From assembly GCF_002834235.1 (NCBI RefSeq), contig NZ_NNBY01000035.1, positions 62,001 through 126,000 on the forward strand: a stretch of DNA of 64,000 nucleotides. The letters are read 5' to 3'. The notes under the pieces were generated by a model. It made no database searches. It saw nothing but the letters and a program-made list of their open reading frames with translations, and was not told the origin of the DNA. Position 1 is the first letter of the stretch. The number at the start of each line of letters is the position of its first letter. This document shows positions 15,552-23,150 of this stretch, piece after piece. This DNA is from Ruminococcus bromii (GTDB lineage Bacteria; Bacillota; Clostridia; Oscillospirales; Acutalibacteraceae). Position numbers and translations under genes: made by a program.

Positions 15552-16230
15552 TAATTGCCTCGAATCCTTTGGGGGAGAGAATAGGCTTTGAAATTTTTTT
15601 CATTGTTTCATCGCAAAGACAGCGGTTTTCGCAGAATTCTCTGCCTGCCTCCGTGATTGAATCAAGGTATGCTTTTCTCTGCCTTTCAGCTTTTTCTGCA
15701 ATAAAAAGCTCGCCCTCGGGGCATTTTATCATCGTGTAATTGCCGTTACCGCAAATCAAATCAAGCTGTTTTGTAAGTGCGGGATACATCGGTTCGGTAC
15801 TCACATATCCGCAAGTTGTAATAACCAAAAGCCTCTTTTCGTGCATTGCTTCATCACGCAGTTCATGGAAAGAGGCTTCTTTGTCCTCGACAACATTTCC
15901 CGAATAGGGGAGCATATACGGCAGACATCTGTCGGTTAATGCTTTCATCTGTGACGGCATACCGAAAAAGTAGAGCGGAAAGCTCTCAATGATAATATCG
16001 GCAGAATTAATCTTTTCGTAGATTTTCTGCATATCGTCCTTTATAACACATTTGCCGGGTGTTCTGCTCCAACACGAAAAGCAACCCATACATGGCTTGA
16101 TTGTTTCCTTTTTAACCGTGATATATTCAACTTCCGTATCGGCTGAAAAGCCGTCAAGAAATGCTTTTGTAATGTTGAGAGTATTGCTTTTTTCGCCCTT
16201 TGGACTACCGTTTAATACGAGAACTTTCAT
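15526..16230 (-). CDS. Flavodoxin-fold NAD(P)H-dependent FMN oxidoreductase
   Basis: A 234-residue protein; the ATG at 16230 lies two bases after the stop of the FabZ gene with AGGAG five bases before it. MKVLVLNGSPKGEKSNT is the FMN-phosphate loop of the NADPH-dependent FMN reductase family; CMGCFSCW and the following GKCVIKDDM form the Cys-rich segment found in clostridial members, some of which bind an Fe-S cluster; SFPLYFFGMPSQMKAL is the second flavin contact. It is the last gene of the acyl-chain operon. It may reduce a double bond or quinone-like group in the product, or be a passenger. Confidence 0.85.
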   Translation of the reverse strand: MKVLVLNGSPKGEKSNTLNITKAFLDGFSADTEVEYITVKKETIKPCMGCFSCWSRTPGKCVIKDDMQKIYEKINSADIIIESFPLYFFGMPSQMKALTDRCLPYMLPYSGNVVEDKEASFHELRDEAMHEKRLLVITTCGYVSTEPMYPALTKQLDLICGNGNYTMIKCPEGELFIAEKAERQRKAYLDSITEAGREFCENRCLCDETMKKISKPILSPKGFEAITKAHWKMS

Positions 16231-16232
16231 AA

Positions 16233-16688
16233 TCACTCCTGTGACGGCTTGTAAACCGCATTTTTATCCATTGTGGTAAACAAAAGATTTCCCTTTGCCC
16301 TCACTTCACCGTCAACCTTGATGACACACGCAAATTCAAATGCCGACTTTGTTGACATTGTAACATTTACGCTGATAATAAGCGTATCACCCGGAATAAC
16401 GGGGCGGAGCATTTTGAAATCCTTGACTTTTAGAAGAACATACAGCTTGTCCTCCTCAACGCTTTCGGGAGCAAATACAAGACTGCAAAGCTGTGCCGCA
16501 GATTCAATGAGCAATACTCCCGGCATAATCGGTGTGTCGGGAAAATGACCTGCAAAATACGGCTCGTTCACTGACACATTTTTAATACCTGTTGCCGAAA
16601 CATTCGGCTCAAGCTCGGTCACCCTCTCAATCATCTGAAAGGGTGGTCTTTGTTTTATTCTTTGATTGATTTCAAGCAGATTCATCAT
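16233..16688 (-). CDS. fabZ: 3-hydroxyacyl-ACP dehydratase, FabZ type
   Basis: A 151-residue hot-dog fold protein. The catalytic pair is visible: His48 in YFAGHFPDTPIMPGVLLIES and Glu62 at its end. It removes water from beta-hydroxyacyl-ACP to give trans-2-enoyl-ACP. The ATG overlaps the FabG stop by four bases (ATGA), and the flavin reductase gene follows after two bases, so the operon is tight. Length is normal for FabZ (about 145-150). In this context it acts on chains made by the fused ketosynthase, not necessarily in housekeeping fatty-acid synthesis, whose fab cluster is not in this window. Confidence 0.9.
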   Translation of the reverse strand: MMNLLEINQRIKQRPPFQMIERVTELEPNVSATGIKNVSVNEPYFAGHFPDTPIMPGVLLIESAAQLCSLVFAPESVEEDKLYVLLKVKDFKMLRPVIPGDTLIISVNVTMSTKSAFEFACVIKVDGEVRAKGNLLFTTMDKNAVYKPSQE

Positions 16689-17419
16689 AAGCTGAGTCCT
16701 CCGTCAAGCACAAGCACCTGACCTGTCATATATGAAAAATCGTCACTGCAAAGCTGTCCAACGACATTTGCGACATCCTGAACTGTGCCGAATCTCTTTT
16801 CGGGAATAGCCTCAAGATACTTTTTTTGCAATTCTTCGGGAATGCCGTTCATCATTTCGGTTTCGATAAAACCGGGTGCAACTGCGTTTACTCTGATTCC
16901 GTACTTTGCAAGTTCCTTTGCAAGCGTGTGTGTCATAGCGTTTACCGCACCCTTTGTTGCACTGTAAACCGACTGACCTTCAACTGCAAGAACAGAGCTT
17001 ACGGAAGAAATGTTGATGATGATTCCGCTCTTTTTGCGGAGCATTTTAAGCGATGCCTGTCTTGCACAATTGAAATATCCTTTGATATTAATGTCAAGAC
17101 TTCTTTCAAGCGACTCGTCTTTAATCATCAAAAGGTAAGCGTCGTCAACCACACCTGCGTTGTTGACAAGCACATCAATTCCGCCGAAGTCCTGCTGAAT
17201 ACTGCGGAACATATCCTTTACTTCGTCAATATCTGCCGTGTTTGCCTTGTAGGCAACGGCTTTTCTGCCGAGTGATGTAATTTCGTCAACAGCCTTTTGA
17301 GCCATTTCTAAATTTGAATTGCAGTTCACGGCAATGTCATATCCAAGCTCTGCAAGCTTTAAAGCGCAAGCCTTGCCAATGCCCCTTGATGAACCTGTTA
17401 CAAGAGCGGTTTTGCTCAT
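16685..17419 (-). CDS. fabG: 3-oxoacyl-ACP reductase, FabG type
   Basis: A 244-residue classical short-chain dehydrogenase: cofactor loop TGSSRGIG (8-15), NNAG (86-89), active site Ser near 139, Tyr152 and Lys156 (YSATK). NADPH preference is suggested by the SSR of the loop. It reduces the beta-keto group of acyl-ACP. Full length matches FabG (about 245). It starts 15 bases after the ketosynthase stop and overlaps the FabZ start by four bases. It is the ketoreductase of the assembly line encoded here. Confidence 0.92.
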   Translation of the reverse strand: MSKTALVTGSSRGIGKACALKLAELGYDIAVNCNSNLEMAQKAVDEITSLGRKAVAYKANTADIDEVKDMFRSIQQDFGGIDVLVNNAGVVDDAYLLMIKDESLERSLDINIKGYFNCARQASLKMLRKKSGIIINISSVSSVLAVEGQSVYSATKGAVNAMTHTLAKELAKYGIRVNAVAPGFIETEMMNGIPEELQKKYLEAIPEKRFGTVQDVANVVGQLCSDDFSYMTGQVLVLDGGLSL

Positions 17420-17434
17420 ATTTACCTCCGATTT

Positions 17435-19633
17435 TTACGCTTTCTTCAGAATTACGGCAGAGTATGTTCCGCCCGCACCCATTGAAAGAGCAAGTCCGTA
17501 TTCGTAATTTTTCTCGCTGTCAGAAAGAAGCTCAGCCGCATATGCCGCTGTCATTGCGCTTGCTGCGGCTCTTGCATTGCCGATTTCCTGCGATACATCA
17601 TAGCATGGCATAAGCGTCTTGATAATCTTCCTGTCATCACAGCATACAAAGTCGATATTGTCTGCCTCAATGCCGGCATTCAAACAAGCCTTTTCGATAA
17701 CCTCAACAACAGCCTTGCTGTCAACCTCTGAGTTGTCATAAGATACAGGGCGGTGAGCCTGTGCATAACCCTTAATTTCTGCATACTTGCGTGCATTTCT
17801 GCCGTTTGCACTTTCTTCTGTTTCAAGAACGAGAGTTACAGAGCCCTCACCGAGCGGTTTTTCAAGCAATTCGGCCTTTGTATAGAGTTCAAGGTTTGTC
17901 TTTGTATTTTCATCGGTACCTGCGGCAAGCATAACGCTTTCGTTGCCGTCTGCAAGAATATCAGCGGCATAGCAAATACTCTGCAGTCCTGCCTGATTGC
18001 CGTTTGCAACAGTTGCGTTGTAGCCCTTGATACCTGAGAAAATGCTCAGATAACCGCCTGCGGCATTGTAAACCGTATTCGGGAATGAAAAAGCACTGCC
18101 CTTTTCGGTACCTCTTGTGATTGCCTTTTTCTGGAAATCAACAATTTCGGTCATAGGACCGTCAGCCGTGCCGATTACGATACCTGTTTTATATTCGTTG
18201 CCTTTGTCAATTTTAATGTCAGCGTCTGCAAGTGCGTCCATACCGCTCAAAAGCTGGAGCTGACTGAAACGGTCAAGCTTTCTGTAAAATGCAACCTTGA
18301 TTCCGTGTTTGTCATAATCTTCGGAGGTAAGATTGCAGTTAAGGCTGTGTTCGTCAGTCTTTGTGCCTGTAAGCTTTGAAATGCCCGTAATGTAAATTTT
18401 TTCATTTTTACTGTTGTCGGGAATATCATGCTCGTTGTCCGAGAAAATGATGCTTGCGTTGTTGCCGCCGAATGCAAATGAGTTTGACATTGCATAGTGA
18501 ACATCTTTTGTGTGGCTTTTGTTCGGAATAAAGTCAATGTTGCCAGCCTTTTCGGAAAGCACCTTCAAATCTTCATCGGAGTAGCCGATTGTAGGCGGAA
18601 CGAGGTTTTCTTTTATTGCTTTTACGGAAAATACAGCCTCAATTGAGCCGGCCGCACCGAGGCAATGACCTGTCATAGATTTTGTTGAGCTGACAGAAAG
18701 GTGGTTGTTGCCGTCAAAAAGTGTGTGAAGTGAAAGAAATTCAGCCTCGTCATTTTTGGCAGTACCCGTTCCGTGTGCGTTTATGTAGTCGATATCGTCA
18801 AAACTAAGAGCAGAGCTTTCAACAGCTCTTCTGATTGCACTCATCTGACCTTCACCGTCGGGACGGGGAGCGGTAATGTGGTAAGCGTCACTGCTTACAC
18901 CCGAACCGAGAATTTCACAGTAAATCTTTGCGCCTCGTTCAACAGCGTGTTCGTAGCTTTCGATTACAAGAATACCCGAACCTTCGCCGAGCGTGATACC
19001 TGTGCTGTGATTGAACGGGGAACAGGCGTTTTCGTCAAGCGCATGGAGAGCGTGGAAACCGCTGAATGCAAGTGAAGAAAAGCTGTCCGAACCGCCTGCG
19101 ATGAACACATCGCCCTTGCCCTCACGGATAAGGTCACAGGCATAGCCGATGCTCATTGTGCCTGCCGCACAAGCGTTGACGATGTTTGCGGTAATGCCCT
19201 CAAGTCCGAAATGAGCGGAAACATTGTTGGCAATTGCCGAAGCACCCATTTTGAAAATATCTTCTTTTTTACCGCCGTCACCCTTGATTTCGTCTGTGTA
19301 ATATTTGTCAATGCTTGCCGCACCGCCTACACAACTGCCAAGAATAACACCGACGTTCTTTTCGGATGCGTCAATGTTTGCATCTTCAAAAGCCTCGTTT
19401 GCGGCATGAATACAGAGAAGGGAAGAACGGTCATAGTTTTCGGGAGAAAGCTCTGACGATGCCTTGTCAACCTCTGCACCCTTGTGTGCATAACAGTTTG
19501 AGGTGTCAACCGACTTAACCTCATCAATGCCGGAGTGACCGAGTGTTACGGCATCCCAGCAATCCTTTACATTGTCACCGACGCCGCAGATAAGTCCGAG
19601 TCCTGTGACAACACATCTCTTTTTGTCAGCCAT
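17435..19633 (-). CDS. Fused ketosynthase / chain-length-factor-like protein
   Basis: A 732-residue protein made of two thiolase-fold condensing halves. Half 1 (1 to about 405) is an active FabF-like ketosynthase: Cys155 in NACAAGT, His287 in NAHGTGT, Lys318 and His323 in STKSMTGHCLGAAGS, and the NSFAFGGNNAS end. Half 2 (about 411-732) has the same fold order but the nucleophile position is Gln547 (VANGNQAGL), the NAHGTGT equivalent is replaced by VCCDDRK, and it ends SMGAGGTYSAVILKK. Gln for Cys is the mark of chain-length factors (KS-beta) in type II polyketide synthases, which are normally separate proteins. The fused form should make an internal KS-CLF heterodimer. ACP lies two bases upstream, FabG 15 bases downstream. 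Product unknown. Confidence 0.88.
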   Translation of the reverse strand: MADKKRCVVTGLGLICGVGDNVKDCWDAVTLGHSGIDEVKSVDTSNCYAHKGAEVDKASSELSPENYDRSSLLCIHAANEAFEDANIDASEKNVGVILGSCVGGAASIDKYYTDEIKGDGGKKEDIFKMGASAIANNVSAHFGLEGITANIVNACAAGTMSIGYACDLIREGKGDVFIAGGSDSFSSLAFSGFHALHALDENACSPFNHSTGITLGEGSGILVIESYEHAVERGAKIYCEILGSGVSSDAYHITAPRPDGEGQMSAIRRAVESSALSFDDIDYINAHGTGTAKNDEAEFLSLHTLFDGNNHLSVSSTKSMTGHCLGAAGSIEAVFSVKAIKENLVPPTIGYSDEDLKVLSEKAGNIDFIPNKSHTKDVHYAMSNSFAFGGNNASIIFSDNEHDIPDNSKNEKIYITGISKLTGTKTDEHSLNCNLTSEDYDKHGIKVAFYRKLDRFSQLQLLSGMDALADADIKIDKGNEYKTGIVIGTADGPMTEIVDFQKKAITRGTEKGSAFSFPNTVYNAAGGYLSIFSGIKGYNATVANGNQAGLQSICYAADILADGNESVMLAAGTDENTKTNLELYTKAELLEKPLGEGSVTLVLETEESANGRNARKYAEIKGYAQAHRPVSYDNSEVDSKAVVEVIEKACLNAGIEADNIDFVCCDDRKIIKTLMPCYDVSQEIGNARAAASAMTAAYAAELLSDSEKNYEYGLALSMGAGGTYSAVILKKA

Positions 19634-19634
19634 A

Positions 19635-19877
19635 TTAACCCTGCTTGCTTTCTACATATTCTGTAAGTGCTCTGATTGATTGGAAGTGCTCACGGTCTGC
19701 ACCTGTCATATCAATACCGAAAAGTGTGTCGATGCCTGCAACGATTTCGATTGAGTCGATTGAGTCAAGACCGATTTCGTCACCGAAAAGCTCTGAATCG
19801 TATGTAAGAATGTTTTCGGGAATTCTAAGGTTTTCTACGAGCATTTCCTTAATCTGATCTGCAATAGCATTGTTCAT
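19635..19877 (-). CDS. Acyl carrier protein
   Basis: An 80-residue acidic four-helix protein with the phosphopantetheine site Ser39 in GLDSIDS (36-42); the usual form is DSL, here DSI. Helix II (DSIEIVAGIDTLFGIDM) is the docking surface. It carries the growing acyl chain as a thioester. Its position directly before the ketosynthase and after an acyltransferase makes it the dedicated carrier of this pathway. The activating holo-ACP synthase is not in the window and would be shared. Confidence 0.93.
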   Translation of the reverse strand: MNNAIADQIKEMLVENLRIPENILTYDSELFGDEIGLDSIDSIEIVAGIDTLFGIDMTGADREHFQSIRALTEYVESKQG

Positions 19878-19916
19878 TTTAATTACCTCACTTAAAAATA
19901 TGATTTTTTGATTTTA

Positions 19917-20603
19917 TTATAAATTTTCCGAAGAAAAATCTTCTTTGTAATAAACCTTGCCTTTGCCGTATTTTTCTTCAAGCTCAAGATAAAGCTTTTT
20001 GACCTGCTTTTCGGCTTCGGCACTAATTTCTTTTGCATATTTTGAGAAGCGAACATTTTCGGGACATTCGGATTTTATCGGATTGCCGATTAAAATTTTC
20101 TGCCTTTTTCCGAAAAGAATTTTATACTCACCCAAAGATGCAATCGGGATTATGTCAAGCCCTTTTTTTGTCGCAAGCAATGCCGCACCGGGCTTGAACG
20201 GGAGCATTTTGCCATCTCTTGCAATTCCGCCCTCGGGGAAGATAAGCATTGAATATCCGTTTTCAACCGCACCCTCACTTTGTGCATACCAGTTTGTGTC
20301 CATGGTGTCAAAGTCAACGGGAATACTGCGGCAAATTCGGATAAACGAGCCTGTTCCGCTCTTGTCGTACCAGCTTTTTTTAACAAGCATATACGGCTTG
20401 TATCTGCTGAGTACAGAGCTTATCACAACTCCGTCAAAGTGGTGAGTGTGGTTGCATACAAACACAACAGGCTTGCTCTTGAGGCTCTTTTTAAGGCTCT
20501 TGTCCTTCCATTCAACCTTCGGGCGAATAAGAAGATGCACAAGACCTTTTACAAATTTTATGAATGCAAGCTGTCCTGCTTTTTTATGATAATTGTACTC
20601 CAT
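19917..20603 (-). CDS. PlsC-like 1-acylglycerol-3-phosphate acyltransferase family protein
   Basis: A 228-residue protein, first in the operon. The acyltransferase signature is complete: motif I NHTHHFD (His52-x4-Asp57), motif III FPEGG (122-126) and the GNPIKSE ending of motif IV. A hydrophobic amphipathic N-terminus (AFIKFVKGLVHLLIRP) suggests membrane association. The family moves acyl chains from ACP or CoA to a glycerophosphate or related hydroxyl. Here it probably offloads the chain made by the downstream genes onto a lipid or glycan, as similar enzymes do in aryl polyene clusters; that role is inferred. Confidence 0.86.
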   Translation of the reverse strand: MEYNYHKKAGQLAFIKFVKGLVHLLIRPKVEWKDKSLKKSLKSKPVVFVCNHTHHFDGVVISSVLSRYKPYMLVKKSWYDKSGTGSFIRICRSIPVDFDTMDTNWYAQSEGAVENGYSMLIFPEGGIARDGKMLPFKPGAALLATKKGLDIIPIASLGEYKILFGKRQKILIGNPIKSECPENVRFSKYAKEISAEAEKQVKKLYLELEEKYGKGKVYYKEDFSSENL

Positions 20604-20629
20604 ACTCTTTACCCTCGTTTTTTTAAAAT

Positions 20630-20657
20630 ATTATATTTTTATTTAAAAAAATTTCAA
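20630..20657 (-). promoter_or_regulatory. Promoter of the acyl-chain (KS-CLF) operon
   Basis: Minus strand TTGAAA (20652-20657), 16 bp of A/T-only sequence, TATAAT (20630-20635), 27 bp before the acyltransferase ATG. Confidence 0.6.
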
Positions 20658-20767
20658 CGGTCAAATGAATTTTGCGTGTGTCTTATGCAACATTCTGTCG
20701 AATTTTGTGGCATAAAATATATGGGAATTATTATGGAATATTTTTCCTTTTAGCTTTTTTACAAATG

Positions 20768-20796
20768 TTGACGGCTGTTGTTTATGGTGATATAAT
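20768..20796 (+). promoter_or_regulatory. Promoter of trpS
   Basis: TTGACG (20768-20773), 17 bp, TATAAT (20791-20796). The remaining leader is only about 43 bases, too short for a T-box, so tRNA-Trp sensing by that route is not supported. Confidence 0.7.
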
Positions 20797-20845
20797 CATA
20801 GAAAAGAATTTTGCCTTTGAATCAAGGTAAACAAAGGAGAAACCT

Positions 20846-21907
20846 ATGAAAAAAGTAATTTTAACAGGTGACCGTCCTACGGGCAGACTTCATGTCGGTC
20901 ACTATGCAGGTTCGCTCAAGGAGAGAGTAAAGCTCCAGAATTCGGGCGAATATGATGATATATACCTTATGATTGCAGACGCTCAGGCTCTTACCGACAA
21001 TGCCGAGCATCCCGAAAAGGTAAGACAGAACATTTTGCAGGTTGCGCTCGACTACCTTGCTTGCGGAATAGATCCGAACAAGTCAACGATTTTTGTTCAG
21101 TCAATGATCCCCGAGCTTACAGAGCTTACTTTCTATTATATGAACCTCGTAACCGTGTCCCGTGTTCAGCGTAACCCCACCGTTAAGGCAGAAATTCAGA
21201 TGCGTAATTTTGAGGCAAGCATTCCTGTGGGATTTTTCTGTTATCCAATCAGTCAGGCGGCTGATATCACGGCATTCCGCGCAACTGCCGTTCCTGTCGG
21301 CGAGGATCAGCTTCCGATGCTTGAACAATGCAAGGAGATTGTTCACAAGTTCAATTCTGTTTACGGCGAAACTCTTACGGAACCGCAGATTATTCTTCCG
21401 AGCAACAAGGCTTGTCTGCGACTGCCCGGTATTGACGGCAAGGCAAAGATGAGCAAATCCCTCGGCAACTGCATTTATCTTGCAGAAGAACCCGAGGATA
21501 TCAAGAAAAAGGTTATGTCAATGTTTACCGACCCGAATCATCTTCGTGTTGAGGATCCGGGCAAGGTTGAGGGCAACCCCGTGTTTATCTACCTTGACGC
21601 ATTCTGCCGTGATGAGCATTTTGCTGAATTTTGGAATGATTACAGCTGTCTTGACGAACTCAAGGCTCATTATCAGCGTGGCGGACTCGGTGATGTCAAG
21701 GTTAAGAAATTCCTTAACAATGTTATGCAGGAGGAGCTTCGTCCTATTCGTGAACGCAGAAAAGAATGGGAAAATCATCTTCCCGATGTTCTCGATATTC
21801 TCAAAGAGGGCAGTAAGGTTGCAAAGGAAACTGCCGCAAAAACACTTGAGGATGTTCGTCATTCTATGAGAATCGATTATTTTACAGACAATAATCTTCT
21901 TAAATAA
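20846..21907 (+). CDS. trpS: Tryptophan--tRNA ligase
   Basis: A 353-residue class I aminoacyl-tRNA synthetase with AAAGGAG before its ATG. The HIGH box is GRLHVGHYAG (13-22) preceded by GDRPTG, and the KMSKS box is KMSKSLGN (about 200-207). It charges tRNA-Trp with tryptophan in the cytoplasm. The opening LTGDRPTGRLHVGHYAGSL is that of the longer TrpS branch found in many Clostridia. It is a single gene with promoter and terminator, divergent from the acyl-chain operon. Confidence 0.96.
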   Translation: MKKVILTGDRPTGRLHVGHYAGSLKERVKLQNSGEYDDIYLMIADAQALTDNAEHPEKVRQNILQVALDYLACGIDPNKSTIFVQSMIPELTELTFYYMNLVTVSRVQRNPTVKAEIQMRNFEASIPVGFFCYPISQAADITAFRATAVPVGEDQLPMLEQCKEIVHKFNSVYGETLTEPQIILPSNKACLRLPGIDGKAKMSKSLGNCIYLAEEPEDIKKKVMSMFTDPNHLRVEDPGKVEGNPVFIYLDAFCRDEHFAEFWNDYSCLDELKAHYQRGGLGDVKVKKFLNNVMQEELRPIRERRKEWENHLPDVLDILKEGSKVAKETAAKTLEDVRHSMRIDYFTDNNLLK

Positions 21908-21934
21908 TTTAAAATTCAATATGTAAAATACAGG

Positions 21935-21978
21935 TCGGAGGGACAGAAATCAAAAATTCTGTCTTTCCGATTTTTCTT
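21935..21978 (+). terminator. Terminator after trpS
   Basis: A 14-bp stem (21935-21948 with 21957-21970, two G-T pairs), 8-base loop, then TTTTTCTTAT. Confidence 0.85.
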
Positions 21979-22011
21979 ATGAAAAAATTATTGCGAATTG
22001 ACTCAATATTG

Positions 22012-22040
22012 TTGAAAAAATAAAAATACTATGCTATTAT
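22012..22040 (+). promoter_or_regulatory. Promoter of the choloylglycine-hydrolase-family gene
   Basis: TTGAAA (22012-22017), 17 bp, TATTAT (22035-22040). Confidence 0.5.
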
Positions 22041-22076
22041 TGCGTTGAAAATACCCCGTTTTAAGGAGGATACATT

Positions 22077-23099
22077 ATGATTGACGCAAGAAAGCATACG
22101 CTTGATTCTGTTAAAAAGCTGACCGATTACAGCGATTTTAACCTTTATAAAATGGATATATGCTACGATTACAGCATTGATAAAATCATTGACAGAGGGA
22201 TTTTTGATGATGAGTCGGCTCTCGGTGCAATTTTGCAGGAGGTTCTGCCCGATTATCCCGTCAATCTTAAAATGCCGAATTTCGGGTGCAGTGCCTTTAC
22301 AATGAAAAATCCCGACAGCGTAATGATGGGGCGAAACTATGATTTTAAGAACGACACTTCGTCAATGCTTGTGTATTGTTCGCCAAAGGACGGCTACAGG
22401 TCGGTTGCGTTTGCGGCACTTGATAATGTAGGTGCAAACAACCCCGAGTTGAGTGATGAAACAAGGCTTGCAACCTTGCTCTCACCGTTTATCAGCCTTG
22501 ACGGAATCAATGAAAAGGGCGTGTCAATCGCAGTTCTCACACTTGACAGCAAGCCCGTCCGTCAGCAAAGCGGAAAGCCCGTTATCGCCACAACGCTTGC
22601 AATCCGTCTTATACTTGACAGAGCTGCGTCAACCGAAGAGGCGGTTACACTTTTTGAAAAATACGATATGTTCGCCTCAAGCGGAAGAGATTATCACTTT
22701 TATGTTACCGATTCAAACGGTGACGGTCGTGTTATTGAGTACGATTGCAACAGCGATGACCGAAAGCTTGTTGTTACAAAATCGCCTGCCGTTACAAACT
22801 TTTTTGTGATGTACAAAAATTTTGTAAAGCCTTATCAGAAAAACGGTGTTTACGGTCACGGCAGAGAGCGGTATGATAAGATAATTAATGTTCTTGAAAA
22901 GAATAATAGTTACACAAAAGAAACAGCATGGGAGGCTCTTGTTTCGGCATCACAAGCACCGAATCCGAACGATATAACAAGCAATACTCAATGGTCGATT
23001 GTTTATGACAACACAAACCTTACCGCTGATATTTCAATCCGCCGAGATTGGAACACGATGACAAAATATTCGCTAAAAGAAAATAAAATTACGGAATAA
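22077..23099 (+). CDS. Linear amide C-N hydrolase, choloylglycine hydrolase family
   Basis: A 340-residue Ntn-hydrolase fold protein with AAGGAGG before the ATG. The probable nucleophile is Cys71 in FGCSAF, followed by the family hallmark MGRNYDF (84-90); later GINEKGVSIAVL and NTQWSIVYDN match the bile salt hydrolase/penicillin V acylase family. In true bile salt hydrolases the Cys is residue 2; here it is preceded by a 70-residue segment that would have to be removed by self-cleavage before Cys71, as in acyl-coenzyme A:6-APA acyltransferase-type relatives. No signal peptide. Substrate uncertain: bile acid conjugate, N-acyl amino acid or N-acyl homoserine lactone-like amide. Confidence 0.8.
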   Translation: MIDARKHTLDSVKKLTDYSDFNLYKMDICYDYSIDKIIDRGIFDDESALGAILQEVLPDYPVNLKMPNFGCSAFTMKNPDSVMMGRNYDFKNDTSSMLVYCSPKDGYRSVAFAALDNVGANNPELSDETRLATLLSPFISLDGINEKGVSIAVLTLDSKPVRQQSGKPVIATTLAIRLILDRAASTEEAVTLFEKYDMFASSGRDYHFYVTDSNGDGRVIEYDCNSDDRKLVVTKSPAVTNFFVMYKNFVKPYQKNGVYGHGRERYDKIINVLEKNNSYTKETAWEALVSASQAPNPNDITSNTQWSIVYDNTNLTADISIRRDWNTMTKYSLKENKITE

Positions 23100-23106
23100 A
23101 AAAACA

Positions 23107-23139
23107 GGGAAGAAACCGAAAAAAGTTTCTTCCCTTTTA
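23107..23139. terminator. Bidirectional terminator between the amidase and the sensor kinase genes
   Basis: Stem GGGAAGAAAC/GTTTCTTCCC with an 8-base loop, T-run on the + side (TTTTATAAT) and CTGTTTTTT on the minus side. Confidence 0.8.
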
Positions 23140-23150
23140 TAATGTCTGAT

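Noticed and set aside
20760..20845. Possible T-box riboswitch before trpS
   Set aside because: The leader from the -10 box to the ATG is too short for stem I and the antiterminator, and no T-box consensus is visible.
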